From: Poriferisodalis sp963663635
Lineage (GTDB): Bacteria > Actinomycetota > Acidimicrobiia > Acidimicrobiales > Poriferisodalaceae
DNA length: 64,000 nt
Direction of reading: 5' to 3'
Assembly: GCA_963663635.2 (NCBI GenBank)
Contig: CAXXMY010000011.1
Span: 62,001-126,000, forward strand
Numbering within the stretch: position 1 is the first letter of the stretch; the number at the start of each line of letters is the position of its first letter. Under the pieces are notes generated by a model that had not been told where the DNA came from, did no database searches, and saw nothing but the letters and a program-made list of their open reading frames with translations. This document shows, one piece after another, positions 1 through 8,055 of the stretch. A program made the translations under genes and the position numbers.

Positions 1-102
1 GGCACTACCTGGCGATAATTGATGTTTCGCCGTGCGCGGTTCCCAGTCGCAGGGCCAGCGGACGCGCTGGGATCGGCAACGTCTACGCGAGGGCGAAAGC
101 GA

Positions 103-330
103 TCAGAGGCCGCAACGCTTGGCCACGGCGGCGATTTCGTCCTCGCTGAGAGGTCCGTCCTCTTCATCCCACGCCTTCAAGAAAGCGTCGAAGGCCTCCT
201 TGCGATCCAGATCAGCGGCGAGTCGACGCAGTGCTTCGCGCAACGTCTCCAGTCTGCCACCGAACTTGGGCGCGAACCGCTCGAGGAGCTGCCGATCCTC
301 CTTCTTGAGCCGCACGGTCGCTTTCGCCAC
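103..330 (-). CDS. Ribbon-helix-helix-like antitoxin
   Basis: Small charged protein of about 75 residues beginning VAKATVRLKKEDRQLLERF, which resembles the short N-terminal strand and following helices of ribbon-helix-helix antitoxins; the C-terminal half is acidic, as expected for a toxin-binding tail. I prefer the GTG at 330 because a TACAGT -10 box ends 7 nt upstream of it, giving a leaderless start; an in-frame ATG at 408 would add 26 residues without antitoxin character. A toxin would be expected downstream (towards base 1), but the last 100 bases show no convincing toxin start, so the partner is either outside the window or lost. Family assignment is by pattern only. Confidence 0.5.
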   Translation of the reverse strand: MAKATVRLKKEDRQLLERFAPKFGGRLETLREALRRLAADLDRKEAFDAFLKAWDEEDGPLSEDEIAAVAKRCGL

Positions 331-337
331 GTAGCCG

Positions 338-363
338 ACTGTATTGGACGCTCGTTCGTCCAA
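338..363 (-). promoter_or_regulatory. Promoter and inverted-repeat operator of the RHH antitoxin
   Basis: On the minus strand TACAGT (343-338) lies 7 nt before the GTG start at 330. Immediately upstream is a perfect inverted repeat, TTGGACG-6 nt-CGTCCAA (344-363). An operator touching the -10 box is the usual layout for autoregulated antitoxin genes. Confidence 0.45.
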
Positions 364-621
364 GGAAGTGAATTCTCCGAGGAGCTGGGGAGCACGAGAC
401 GTCGACACGCGAGCAGCGTCATTGGATGTCGGCGGCTACCACGCCAGGCTCGGCCTGTACCCAGCGTCGAGCGAATCGAAGCCTCGCTTGCGCTTTCGGG
501 GTGCACGCAGAGCTTGCTGCGAACCGCTTGGCGGCTGGGTCGACAGCGGCGAGTCACTATTGCTCAATAAGGGCTCAGTTGTTCACGGCCAAATCCGAAA
601 CTCGATTAATGTTTAGCAAAA

Positions 622-671
622 TGAAATACTTCAACGTGACAGTGAAATATAATGATTTTGTGAAGTATTCA
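622..671 (+). promoter_or_regulatory. AT-rich leaderless promoter with inverted repeats, AbiEi-like gene
   Basis: A perfect TATAAT box (648-653) stands 6 nt before the GTG at 660, so transcription should start at or next to the start codon. Two near-perfect inverted arms flank it: TGAAATACTTCA (622-633) and TGAAGTATTCA (661-671), differing by one inserted base. AbiEi regulators are known to repress their own operon through inverted repeats, so this is a plausible operator. The stretch is much more AT-rich than its surroundings. Confidence 0.55.
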
Positions 672-1697
672 GACAAGGACATCGAACTGACGGCCGGGGC
701 AGCATCGGGAGGCGGCGAACGCGCCGCCCGGGCGCTCATCGACGCACTGCCGCGAAGCGCCGAAGTGAAGATCATCCCCCGACGGACACGCTTGATCGTC
801 AAGCTCGGAGGGCAACAGCTTGAAGTGGCATGGGTCGGAGAAGGACGGTTGCGCAACATCCACGAACTGCTGTCTCGCAGGCCGCTGCCCGACATCGTTG
901 TGGGCCGCTGTCTGTCACCCGGCGCCAAGAGTGTGTTGTCCGACGTGGGCACCGGCTGGGTGGACGAGACCGGTGCCGCCGAGATCGCCGTCGGCTCGGT
1001 CATCGTGTCCCGCCCCGGCCGACCGTCGCAGCCCAAGCGGGTGAATCGATGGTCGCCGACGGCATTCTGCGTCGCCGAAGTACTGCTGTGCGGCACTGAC
1101 GCCACTGTCGCCGCAACCCACGCCGCGACCGGTCTCTCGTTTGGCAGCTGCGCTCATGCCTTGCGGTTCTTGGCCGATCTTGGCTTGCTCGAAGCCGACA
1201 CCGCCCGAGGCCGCAGTTCTGGGCGCCGCGTCACCGACCGGGACCGACTGCTTGATGCCTACGCGCAAGCAGCGGACGAGGCAGTACAGCGTCAGATCAG
1301 CGTCACGGTCGGCGTCGCATGGCAGGACGTCATCGAGGGGATCGTCGAGGCCGGCCGTGCTTGGGAGGAGGCTGGCATCTCGTGGGCCGCTACCGGCACC
1401 GCAGCCGCTGCAGTGATGGCTCCTGTGCTCACAGACGTGGGCAGAGCCGAGGTCTATGTCGACGCCAAGACAACTGTGGGCTTGGAAGCCGTGGCCGCCG
1501 TTTCGGAGTTGCGGGCCATGCCCGCCGGCCGTCTCACGCTCCGCCCGTTTCCGTCCAAGTGCACCAACACGCTCGCTCGCATGCACGAAGGATTGCGGAC
1601 TGCGCCATGGCCACGCGTCTACGCCGATTTGCGACGCGTCGGGGTGCGCGGCGAGGAGGCGGCCGAACATCTGAGGAGCAGCCTCGATGAATCCTGA
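660..1697 (+). CDS. AbiEi-like antitoxin/transcriptional regulator of an AbiE (type IV) module
   Basis: Protein of about 345 residues with a basic N-terminal part, a central winged-helix-like stretch (RWSPTAFCVAEVLLCG through HALRFLADLGLLEAD) and a C-terminal half ending in the RPFPSKCTNTL and YADLRRVGVRGEEAAEHL segments seen in antitoxins that partner AbiEii nucleotidyltransferases. The context supports this: the next gene overlaps by 11 nt and carries the nucleotidyltransferase motif. I chose GTG 660 over ATG 609 because the TATAAT box is at 648-653, inside the longer reading. The role expected from the family is repression of the operon and neutralisation of the toxin. The gene looks intact although the toxin is not. 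Confidence 0.65.
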   Translation: MKYSDKDIELTAGAASGGGERAARALIDALPRSAEVKIIPRRTRLIVKLGGQQLEVAWVGEGRLRNIHELLSRRPLPDIVVGRCLSPGAKSVLSDVGTGWVDETGAAEIAVGSVIVSRPGRPSQPKRVNRWSPTAFCVAEVLLCGTDATVAATHAATGLSFGSCAHALRFLADLGLLEADTARGRSSGRRVTDRDRLLDAYAQAADEAVQRQISVTVGVAWQDVIEGIVEAGRAWEEAGISWAATGTAAAAVMAPVLTDVGRAEVYVDAKTTVGLEAVAAVSELRAMPAGRLTLRPFPSKCTNTLARMHEGLRTAPWPRVYADLRRVGVRGEEAAEHLRSSLDES

Positions 1698-2108
1698 GCC
1701 GGATCGAAGCCGCGCAGCCCGTCAAGCTGCGGAGAGCGCACTGGTACGGGTTGTGCACGAGTACGGCCGAAGGCCTGAGTTTGTGGTGCTCGGCGGGCTC
1801 GTTCCCGAATTGTTGTGCAGCGCCAGCGATATGCGGCACGCGGGCACAACCGACATCGATGTCCAGGTCAATCTTGAAATCGCCAGCGACTCAGTGAACG
1901 CCGCAAGCCTTGAGCAGGCACTCATGGCCGCAGGATTGAGCTGGCCGAGCTCGCGACGAACTTCGCTGATCGAGGCGCCCAGGGCGCACGGGCGTACGCG
2001 GACCAGATCGTCCTCAACAACGCCAGCATCGACTACGAAGAGGCCATCGCCGGAGGCATCGTCGCCGTGGAAGCGTTCTGCCTCGGTTTGTCTCAGGGTC
2101 CGAATTGA
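1687..2108 (+). pseudogene. Decayed AbiEii-like nucleotidyltransferase toxin
   Basis: The start ATG overlaps the end of the AbiEi-like gene. The first 75 or so codons encode a recognisable nucleotidyltransferase N-terminus (VVLGGLVPELLCS, then HAGTTDIDVQV with the catalytic DxD). After codon 80 the frame becomes nonsense. In the +2 frame from 1932 a plausible C-terminus resumes (ELATNFADRGAQGARAYAD to FCLGLSQGPN) and stops at 2108. The two parts total about 140 residues against roughly 280-300 for family members, so about half the protein has been lost in an internal deletion that also shifted the frame. The toxin is therefore predicted dead. Confidence 0.65.
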
Positions 2109-2253
2109 TGGATTACGGGCGGCAGAGACCGGTTCGATCCAATGTGCCCATCGATGTGCGCTGCCCAGCCCGCCTCAACCAACTGACCGGTCATCAGGGG
2201 GAGGCACCGGCGATTGAAGCCTCACTTGCGACATCGGGGTACAGGCAGAGGTA

Positions 2254-2290
2254 GTTACGATCTTTGTGACTCTATGGAGAATTTCGTAAC
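2254..2290. promoter_or_regulatory. Inverted repeat upstream of truncated HTH gene
   Basis: GTTACGA (2254-2260) and TCGTAAC (2284-2290) form a perfect 7-bp inverted repeat with centres 30 bp apart, about three helical turns. It lies 27-63 bp before the HTH start, where a self-regulating Xre-type repressor would bind. Confidence 0.35.
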
Positions 2291-2316
2291 ATTCTCGGCT
2301 GGAGGGGGACGATGAG

Positions 2317-2434
2317 ATGAGTTCGCTCCACGAGGTTCTCACGCGCTCTCGCAGGCGAGCGCGGTACTCCCAAGACGATGTGGGGGCCGCTTTGGGTGTC
2401 AGCCGTGCGATGGTGTCGTACTGGGAAACTGGGT
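2317..2434 (+). pseudogene. Xre-family HTH gene truncated by an IS30 element
   Basis: ATG 2317 is preceded by a strong GGAGGGGG ribosome site. The 39 residues left form an Xre helix-turn-helix (SQDDVGAALGVSRAMVSYWE). The reading frame runs straight into the left inverted repeat of the IS30 element at 2435, and nothing resembling its continuation lies on the far side (an IS3 fragment is there instead). What followed the HTH, for example an ImmA/IrrE peptidase, cannot be known. Confidence 0.7.
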
Positions 2435-3883
2435 GGATTCAATCGGTTGTCGCAACACCGGGTTGTTGGAGGGAGAGTAGGTGTTCGTTGAGGGCTTCGG
2501 CGGGTGTGCGCCAGCCGAGGGTCTTGCGTGGCCGGGTGTTGAGGGTGTGGGCGACGGCTTGGAGGTCTTGCTCGGTCCAGCGGGACAGGTCGGTGCGGTT
2601 GGGGAAGTATTGGCGCAGCAGCCCGTTGGTGTTCTCGTTGGTGCCGCGCTGGCTGGGGCTCTTGGGGTCGGCGAAGTAGACCGCGATGTCGGTCTCGACG
2701 GTGAACGCGGCGTGGGCGGACAGTTCCTTGCCGCGGTCCCAGGTCACCGAGCGGCGCAGCTGCTCGGGCAGTGTGGTCATTGATGCTGCGAGAGCGTTCT
2801 TCATGGTGATCGCGCCGTAGCCGGCGAGGGCTGGCCCGTTCTTGGTGCGAGGGACGACGCCGTAGCCGTGTTCGCGTGGCAGGTGGATCAGCATCGTGAA
2901 GCGGGTGGTGCGTTCGACAAGGGTGCCGATCGCTGAGCGCTTCAGACCGATCACCAGATCGCGGTTCCAATGTCCGGGCACGGCCCGGTCCTCGACCTCG
3001 GCGGGTCGTTCGCTGATCATCACCTCCGGGGTGACATGGGCCCAGGCGGTCTGGCGGGCTCGGGCCCGAGGAACCCTCAGAGCCCTCCCCGAGCGCAGGC
3101 ACGCGACCAGCTCGCGGCCGAGCGCACCCCGGCGTTCGACGTAGAGCGCCTGGTAGATGGCCTCGTGGCTGATGCGCATGGACTCATCATCGGCGAAATC
3201 GGCCTTCAGGCGATTCGAGATCTGCTCGGGGCTCCAGCCCTGCACCCAGCGGCGGTCCCCACGATGAGGCTTGTTGCGGCCCTGCCACTTCGGGCCAACA
3301 GGCCCCAAGGCGCGACCGCCGGACGACCGAACCGCGCCCGAGAGCCGCTCAGCCACATAGCTGCGAAGCCGATCGTTGCCGGCGAGCTTCGCTCGCCTCG
3401 CACGACGAGCGCGCCGCTCTGCGTGCCACTGCGCGATCGTCGCCTTGTACTCGAGCCGGAACGTTCTCGTCGACGCGTTGCGGCGAAGCTCCCGCGAGAC
3501 CGTCGACGGGCTGCGATCGAGCCTGCGGGCGATCTCACCCACACCGAGGCCCTGGGCCCGGAACAACGCGATGTCCTCACGCTCGGCAAACGACAGATAC
3601 CGGCCCGACACCGTCGGGGACAAACATGGGTTCACCCCGCCAGCGTGACGGAACCACCGGAACCCAACGGGGGATGACACCCCCGCTTGTGCCGCCGCGT
3701 CCCCGGTCTTGTCGCCGTCAGCGATCGCCGCCCAGAACCGGACCCGGTCCTGCCGCCATGCCACCGTCGGCCGGCCCGGCGACGGCATCTGGCCCCGATA
3801 CTGCTGGACCTCGCGCTGACGCTCCCGCATCGTCCCCATCTCGCACCTCCGCAATCGAGGTGTTGCGACGACCGGTTGAGTCC
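2435..3883 (-). mobile_element. IS30-family insertion sequence
   Basis: Ends are defined by imperfect inverted repeats: 2435-2459 and 3859-3883, matching at 22 of 25 positions (outer core GGTGTTGCGAC read from 3859). A single transposase gene fills the element. The left end interrupts an HTH gene and the right end abuts an IS3 orfB fragment, so flanking DNA was lost on at least one side after or during insertion. No target duplication is evident, as expected if an adjacent deletion occurred. Confidence 0.85.
2439..3854 (-). CDS. IS30-family transposase
   Basis: About 471 residues (possibly starting 5-8 codons later). The central helix-turn-helix is clear (LSFAEREDIALFRAQGLGV, then ARRLDRSPSTVSRELRRN), as in IS30 transposases. 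The DDE core is complete: Asp in GHWNRDLVIG, Asp in VTWDRGKEL, and Glu in RGTNENTNGLLRQYFP. The usual GHWEGD is GHWNRD here, which keeps the catalytic Asp but changes its neighbours. No frameshift is seen, so the element may still be able to move. The stop codon sits inside the left inverted repeat. Confidence 0.9.
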   Translation of the reverse strand: MRRCEMGTMRERQREVQQYRGQMPSPGRPTVAWRQDRVRFWAAIADGDKTGDAAAQAGVSSPVGFRWFRHAGGVNPCLSPTVSGRYLSFAEREDIALFRAQGLGVGEIARRLDRSPSTVSRELRRNASTRTFRLEYKATIAQWHAERRARRARRAKLAGNDRLRSYVAERLSGAVRSSGGRALGPVGPKWQGRNKPHRGDRRWVQGWSPEQISNRLKADFADDESMRISHEAIYQALYVERRGALGRELVACLRSGRALRVPRARARQTAWAHVTPEVMISERPAEVEDRAVPGHWNRDLVIGLKRSAIGTLVERTTRFTMLIHLPREHGYGVVPRTKNGPALAGYGAITMKNALAASMTTLPEQLRRSVTWDRGKELSAHAAFTVETDIAVYFADPKSPSQRGTNENTNGLLRQYFPNRTDLSRWTEQDLQAVAHTLNTRPRKTLGWRTPAEALNEHLLSLQQPGVATTD

Positions 3884-3970
3884 GGCCAGTTCACGTCGCT
3901 GCGATTCACCGAACGCCTCGACGAGATCGGCGCCCGGCCCAGCATCGGCACCGTCGCCGATTCCTATGAC
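3884..3970 (+). pseudogene. IS3-family transposase OrfB fragment, upstream part
   Basis: Starts directly at the IS30 right end with GQFTSLRFTERLDEIGAR, then SIGTVADSYD, the segment around the second Asp of IS3 OrfB integrase domains. The N-terminal two-thirds of OrfB is missing. The codon for the Asp of SYD (3968-3970) is followed by IS110 sequence; the natural continuation NALAATTNGLYK appears at 5304. Confidence 0.75.
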
Positions 3971-4196
3971 TGTGAGCATGATGGTGTTCGCTGTTCGGCT
4001 GGTGTTTGACCCTTGCTTATGACTGGCCGGTGTGCCTTGGCGTTGATCTGTCGGCGCCAGTCGGGCAGCGATCAACGCAGCGCCGGCTGGCCGGGAGGGT
4101 CGTGACCGAATAGGGGCCTGCTCTTTTGGACCGACCCGTCACAGTCCTGTCCTTCCCGCCCGACCAGCTGGCATCCACAGTCCCCCGAGGACAGCA
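3971..4196 (+). ncRNA. Candidate bridge-RNA region of IS110 no. 1
   Basis: 226 bp without a credible reading frame between the element left end and the recombinase start. IS110-group elements are known to encode a bridge RNA in this position that directs target choice. A 19-nt block, GTGACCGAATAGGGGCCTG (4102-4120), recurs in closely related form upstream of both other IS110 recombinases in this window (5702-5720 and 15897-15915, the latter reversed), while surrounding bases differ. RNA boundaries and folding loops are not determined. Confidence 0.45.
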
Positions 4197-5276
4197 ATGA
4201 CCAGTATCGCGCCAGGGCCGAAGCGGGCGAGAATCGTCGTCGGCGTTGACACGCACAAGCACATGCATGCCGCGGTCGCCGTCGACGAGCTCGGCAGCCG
4301 CCTCGGCGAATGCCATGTGCGGGCGAACCGGGAGGGCTACGCGCAGCTTGAGGCGTGGGCTGTGTCGCTGGGGCGGCCGATGGCGTTCGGGGTCGAGGGC
4401 ACCGGCAGCTACGGCGTCGGTCTGGCCAGCTGGCTGCGCCGCAACGGCTACCGGCTGGTTGAGGTGAATCGGGGCGATCGCCGTTCCCGCAGGATGAACG
4501 GCAAGACCGACGCCCTGGACGCCGAAGCCGCCGCGCGCTCAGTGCTGTCGGGCGAGTCCACCGCCGTGCCGAAGTCCGCGGATGGCACCGTGGAGATGAT
4601 CCGCCAGATCAAGATCGCCCGCGACACAGCCCGCAAGGGCCCCACATCGGCGATCGTCACTCTCAAGGCGGTGATCGTGACCGTCCCCGCCGAGCTGCGC
4701 GAGCAGCTCGAGGGCATGGCGGACAAGGCGCTCATCGGCCGCTGTTCCGGCTTGCGGCCTGGCCCCATGACCACGCCGACCGCGTCGGCCAAGCACACCC
4801 TGCGATCGCTGGCCAAGCGTTGGATCGCCCTCAACGCCGAGATCGACGATCACGACCCGATACTCGACGAACCCGCCCGCGCCCACTCCCCGAACCTGCG
4901 AGACGGGTTCGGGATCGGCGCTGACACCGCAGCCGAGATGCTCATCGTCTTCGGCGACAACCCCGACCGCATCCGCTCCCAAGCAGCCTTCGCCAAACTC
5001 TGCGGCGCCTGTCCGATCCCCGCCTCATCGGGCGTCACCAACCGGCACCGGCTCTCCCGCGCCGGGCACCGACAAGCCAACGCCGCGCTCTGCCGCGCCG
5101 TCATCGTGCGCATGCGCTTCCACCAGCCCACCATCGACTGCACCCGCCGACGCACCACCGAAGGCCTCTCCAAAAGAGACATCATCCGCTGCCTCAAACG
5201 ATTCCTCGCCCGCGAGGTCTACCAACGCGTCATGACCGACCACCGCGCACGACTCGACTCCCAACACACCCCATGA
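4197..5276 (+). CDS. IS110-family DEDD recombinase (transposase) no. 1
   Basis: 359 residues, the usual size. The RuvC-like N-terminal part has the DEDD residues in GVDTHKHMHAAVAV, GVEGTGSYGVG and GKTDALDAEAAARSV. The C-terminal Tnp part has PIPASSGVTNRHRLSRAGH, where the Ser of the PASSG loop is the expected nucleophile of IS110 recombinases, followed by QANAALCRAVIVRMR. ATG 4197 has GAGGAC just upstream. The frame is intact, so the element could be active. It probably acts with the RNA from the preceding non-coding stretch. Confidence 0.9.
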   Translation: MTSIAPGPKRARIVVGVDTHKHMHAAVAVDELGSRLGECHVRANREGYAQLEAWAVSLGRPMAFGVEGTGSYGVGLASWLRRNGYRLVEVNRGDRRSRRMNGKTDALDAEAAARSVLSGESTAVPKSADGTVEMIRQIKIARDTARKGPTSAIVTLKAVIVTVPAELREQLEGMADKALIGRCSGLRPGPMTTPTASAKHTLRSLAKRWIALNAEIDDHDPILDEPARAHSPNLRDGFGIGADTAAEMLIVFGDNPDRIRSQAAFAKLCGACPIPASSGVTNRHRLSRAGHRQANAALCRAVIVRMRFHQPTIDCTRRRTTEGLSKRDIIRCLKRFLAREVYQRVMTDHRARLDSQHTP

Positions 5277-5303
5277 AACAAAGTCTTGACCTATAGAGGC
5301 TTC

Positions 5304-5540
5304 AACGCATTGGCCGCCACGACCAACGGGCTCTACAAGGCCGAATGCGCCTACGGGCCCGACACACACGGCTGGCACGACACCGACCAGCTCGAACTCG
5401 CCACCCTGGGCTGGGTGCACTGGTTCAACCAGCAACGGCTCCACGGCCACTGCAACGACACCCCGCCCGCAGAATTCGAAGCAGCGTTCTACGCTGCCCA
5501 CAAGACCACCCCAACCGGGGCCGGAAAACCAAACCACTGA
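5304..5540 (+). pseudogene. IS3-family transposase OrfB fragment, C-terminal part
   Basis: Continues exactly from the fragment ending at 3970: NALAATTNGLYKAECAYG, then ELATLGWVHWFNQQRLHGH and NDTPPAEFEAAFYAA, the conserved C-terminus of IS3 OrfB. It ends with a normal stop. The following bases (to about 5552) look like the start of the IS3 right end, which is itself cut by the second IS110 element. The IS3 is thus the oldest of the nested elements here. Confidence 0.8.
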
Positions 5541-5552
5541 GTCTCCAACAAA

Positions 5553-5778
5553 CAGTGAAGATGTGTGCGGGGAGTGGGTCGGTGATATCTGACTTGCCAG
5601 CAAACTGGCCCTGCGCGTTGTGGGTGCCTTGCCTGGGACTCGTCGACGTCGCCGGCCCGCTTGTCGGACTTGTCAGCTGCGGCCGGTCCGCAACGAGCGA
5701 CGTGACCTCATAGGAACCTGTGCCCACAGATGCCTCATCACTGTTATGTCCGTCCCGTCCCGGCACAGCCGCTCCGAG
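5553..5778 (+). ncRNA. Candidate bridge-RNA region of IS110 no. 2
   Basis: 226 bp non-coding leader before the recombinase. It contains GTGACCTCATAGGAACCTG (5702-5720), the same conserved block as in element 1, at 77 nt from the start codon (95 nt in element 1). Shared position and sequence between elements whose proteins have diverged argue for a functional RNA or end-binding site. Confidence 0.4.
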
Positions 5779-6858
5779 ATGACCGACAACAGCATGCCAG
5801 ACCAGCAACAGGCGGTGATCGGCGGGATTGACTGCCACACCGACTTCGGTGTCGCCGCGGCGCTCGACCCGCTCGGGCGAGTACTGGGCACAGAATCGTT
5901 CCCGGCGACCCGCGCCGGCTGCCGGTTGACCCACACATGGCTCGCGTCGTTCGGCCCTATCACCACGGTCGGTGTCGAGTCCACCGGATCGTTCGGTGCG
6001 GCCCTGACCCGGTCGCTGATCGATCAGGGCTGCGGGGTGATCGAGATCAACCAGCCGCACCCGCATCTGCGCTCGCGTCGCGGCAAGAACGACACCATCG
6101 ACGCCGAGGCCGCTGCCCGCAAGGTGCTCTCGGGCGAAGCGACCGCAGCCGCCACCGACACCACCGGCATCGTCGAGGCGATCCGCCAGCTCAGCATCAC
6201 CCGAAACAGCGCCGTCAAGGCCCGCGCCGCCGCGTTGTGCCAGCTCGGCGACCTGCTCGTCACCGCTCCCGCCGCGTTGCGCGACCAGCTCGACACCCGC
6301 CGGACCCTCGAGGGCACCGCCTCCGTGTGCGCTCGGTTGCGGCCCGACACGGACCGTCTCGCCGATCCCGCCCAAGCCGCCAACCCAGCACTGCGCAGCC
6401 TCGGGCGCCGCGTCGCCCAGCTCGGCGCCGAGGCCGACGAGCTCGGACGCCGGCTCGACCGGCTGGTCGCCACCGCAGCACCAACAACCCTGTCACGCCT
6501 CGGGTGCGGCACCCACCACACCGCGACCCTGCTCGTCGCCGCGGGCCACAACATCGACCGACTCGGCTCCGAAGCGTCCTTCGCCCACCTGTGCGCAGCC
6601 GCGCCGGTCCCCGCATCCAGCGGGCGCACCCAGCGTCACCGACTCAACTTCGCACCCAACCGCTCAGCCAACCGCGCCCTGCACATGATCGTCATCGTCC
6701 GGCTCCGCTACTGCGAACGAACCCGCAGCTACACCGACCGCCGCCTCGCCCAAGGCAAAACCAAAAAAGAAGCCATCCGCTGCCTCAAACGCTTCGTCGC
6801 CCGAGAGCTCTACCGCACACTCCGAGCCGACCTCGCCACCCTCACAACCCGCACTTGA
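5779..6858 (+). CDS. IS110-family DEDD recombinase (transposase) no. 2
   Basis: 359 residues from ATG 5779 (MTDNSMPDQQQAVIGGID), identical in length to element 1 but clearly diverged. Motifs: GGIDCHTDFGVAAAL, GVESTGSFGAALT and GKNDTIDAEAAARKVLSGE (DEDD residues), then PVPASSGRTQRHRLNF with the Ser loop and NRSANRALHMIVIVRLR. An upstream in-frame GTG/ATG extension exists but would run into the conserved leader motif, so I reject it. No frameshift. Confidence 0.9.
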   Translation: MTDNSMPDQQQAVIGGIDCHTDFGVAAALDPLGRVLGTESFPATRAGCRLTHTWLASFGPITTVGVESTGSFGAALTRSLIDQGCGVIEINQPHPHLRSRRGKNDTIDAEAAARKVLSGEATAAATDTTGIVEAIRQLSITRNSAVKARAAALCQLGDLLVTAPAALRDQLDTRRTLEGTASVCARLRPDTDRLADPAQAANPALRSLGRRVAQLGAEADELGRRLDRLVATAAPTTLSRLGCGTHHTATLLVAAGHNIDRLGSEASFAHLCAAAPVPASSGRTQRHRLNFAPNRSANRALHMIVIVRLRYCERTRSYTDRRLAQGKTKKEAIRCLKRFVARELYRTLRADLATLTTRT

Positions 6859-6884
6859 CATCTATAGGAACGTCCCAGAGCGGT

Positions 6885-8055
6885 TCAGGCCTTGTCGAGG
6901 CCGCGCCAGGGGACTTTTTTGGTGCGGGATTTGATCTGAGCGATTTTGCGTTCGGCTTGGGTTCGCAGTCGGTATCTGCTGAGGAATTCGGGTTCGTGGC
7001 GTTGTGCCCGTGCGGGGGCGAGGAGTTCTTCGTAAGGGTTGATCTCGATGATGCGGCCGCCGTCGCGTGTGGTGCATCGGGGCTTGAGCTCGCATGCTGC
7101 ACAATCCGTTGCCGCGAACCGCGCCTGGCGCCGTTTGACGCCGCGTGGCGGCGGGATGGGCGCGGTGTTCCCTTGCGGGCAGGTGACCGTCGCTGCTTCG
7201 AGGTCGATGTCAAAGTCCGCTTTGGTGAACATGGCACCGCGGGCCGGGATCGGCGCGGCGGGGGCGACGAGGTCGATGCCTCGGTCGGCCATCGCTTGAC
7301 GGGTGGGCCCGGATCCGTAGTGGGTGTCGGCGATCACCTCGGCGACCGGGACCGGGTCGGCGTCGATGAGGTCTTCGATCACAGCGGCGTCGTGGGTGGT
7401 CGCGAGCGTCGCGGTCGCTGAGCAGATCAGGTCCGAGTCCACATCCGCAGCGATGTGCAGCTTGTAGCCGTCGTAGCGGTCCGTGCGCGAACGGTGCCCG
7501 TGCCGGGCGTCGGGATCGACGGTAGAGATGACCCGGCCCGGGGCCACCCGCTGAGCTATCCGTGCCGTTTCGGCTCCGTCGTCGTCGGCCGCGATCTCGA
7601 TGTCCTGGCCCGCCACGACCCTCAGCAGCTCGACCGCCCCAGCCAGGCCGGGGTCCCCGAAGCGGGCGCAGAACCCCACCACGGTCTCGGCGTCGCCGAA
7701 CAGCTCCGCGACCAAAGCGGCCCACGCGCAGGGATCTGCCCACATGATCTGCGGCTTGGCCCCCCGGTCGTAGTCGTCACGCGACAACAGCCTCCCCAGC
7801 TCCGCCCCGGCCCCGGCGTCGATCCCCGCCAGCACCGCGACGCACCTGCGGACCCCGGACCTGATGAGCGTGATCGTGTCCTGGGTCAGCACCGAGTCCG
7901 CCACACCGGTCGAGTCCATCGTGCGGCGATGGCCGATCACCCCAGCGCGTTTGGCAGCGATCTTGACCCGATCCCCCAAAAAGGACTCCATCCCGGCGCG
8001 AACCAGACACGCAAGGAACTCCACCAGCACCACATGCGCTATCCCCCGACGCTCG
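6885..8055 (-). pseudogene. IS1182-family transposase, truncated at both ends
   Basis: About 390 residues remain of a roughly 480-500 residue transposase. The first recognisable part is the middle of the family (VVLVEFLACLVRAGME, TMDSTGVADSVLTQDTITL). DDE-type features follow in TVDPDARHGHRSRTDRYDGYKLH and IADTHYGSG, and the C-terminal zinc-like cysteines in AATDCAACELKPRC. The N-terminal portion, including the start, is missing where it abuts the membrane-protein remnant near 8055. The C-terminus ends at a stop next to the IS110 no. 2 right end, lacking the last 30-40 residues of the family. It is probably not mobile. Confidence 0.75.

Larger units (their letters stand above)
3970..5303 (+). 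mobile_element. IS110-family element no. 1, inserted in the IS3 orfB
   Basis: The element is bounded by the interrupted IS3 codons: SYD ends at 3970 and NALAATTNG resumes at 5304, so its length is about 1.33 kb. Contents: about 226 bp of non-coding left end, a DEDD recombinase (4197-5276), and a short right end with CTTGACCTATAGAGGC. There are no terminal inverted repeats, normal for the IS110 group. The dinucleotide CT occurs at both junctions (3970-3971 and 5299-5302), so a CT core is possible, but the exact crossover cannot be fixed from one sequence. Confidence 0.8.
5553..6874 (+). mobile_element. IS110-family element no. 2
   Basis: A second, distinct IS110 element lies directly downstream of the IS3 remnant in the same orientation. 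Its left end CAGTGAAGATG resembles the left end of element 1 (CTGTGAGCATG), and its non-coding leader has practically the same length (226 bp). The right end carries CTTGACATCTATAGGAAC, matching the right-end motif of element 1 with small changes. Left junction near 5553 and right junction near 6874 are estimates. Confidence 0.7.

Noticed and set aside
1..102. A toxin gene downstream of the RHH antitoxin
   Set aside because: No start codon with a recognisable toxin N-terminus in the remaining 100 bases; the open minus-strand frame has no clear family.
2110..2180. A possible tRNA around GGTTCGATCC
   Set aside because: No cloverleaf: the T-loop-like bases are not flanked by matching stems or an acceptor end.
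5937..7421. A 494-codon plus-strand frame over IS110 no. 2 and the IS1182 remnant
   Set aside because: Arg/Pro-rich shadow of the recombinase; crosses two elements and has no family.
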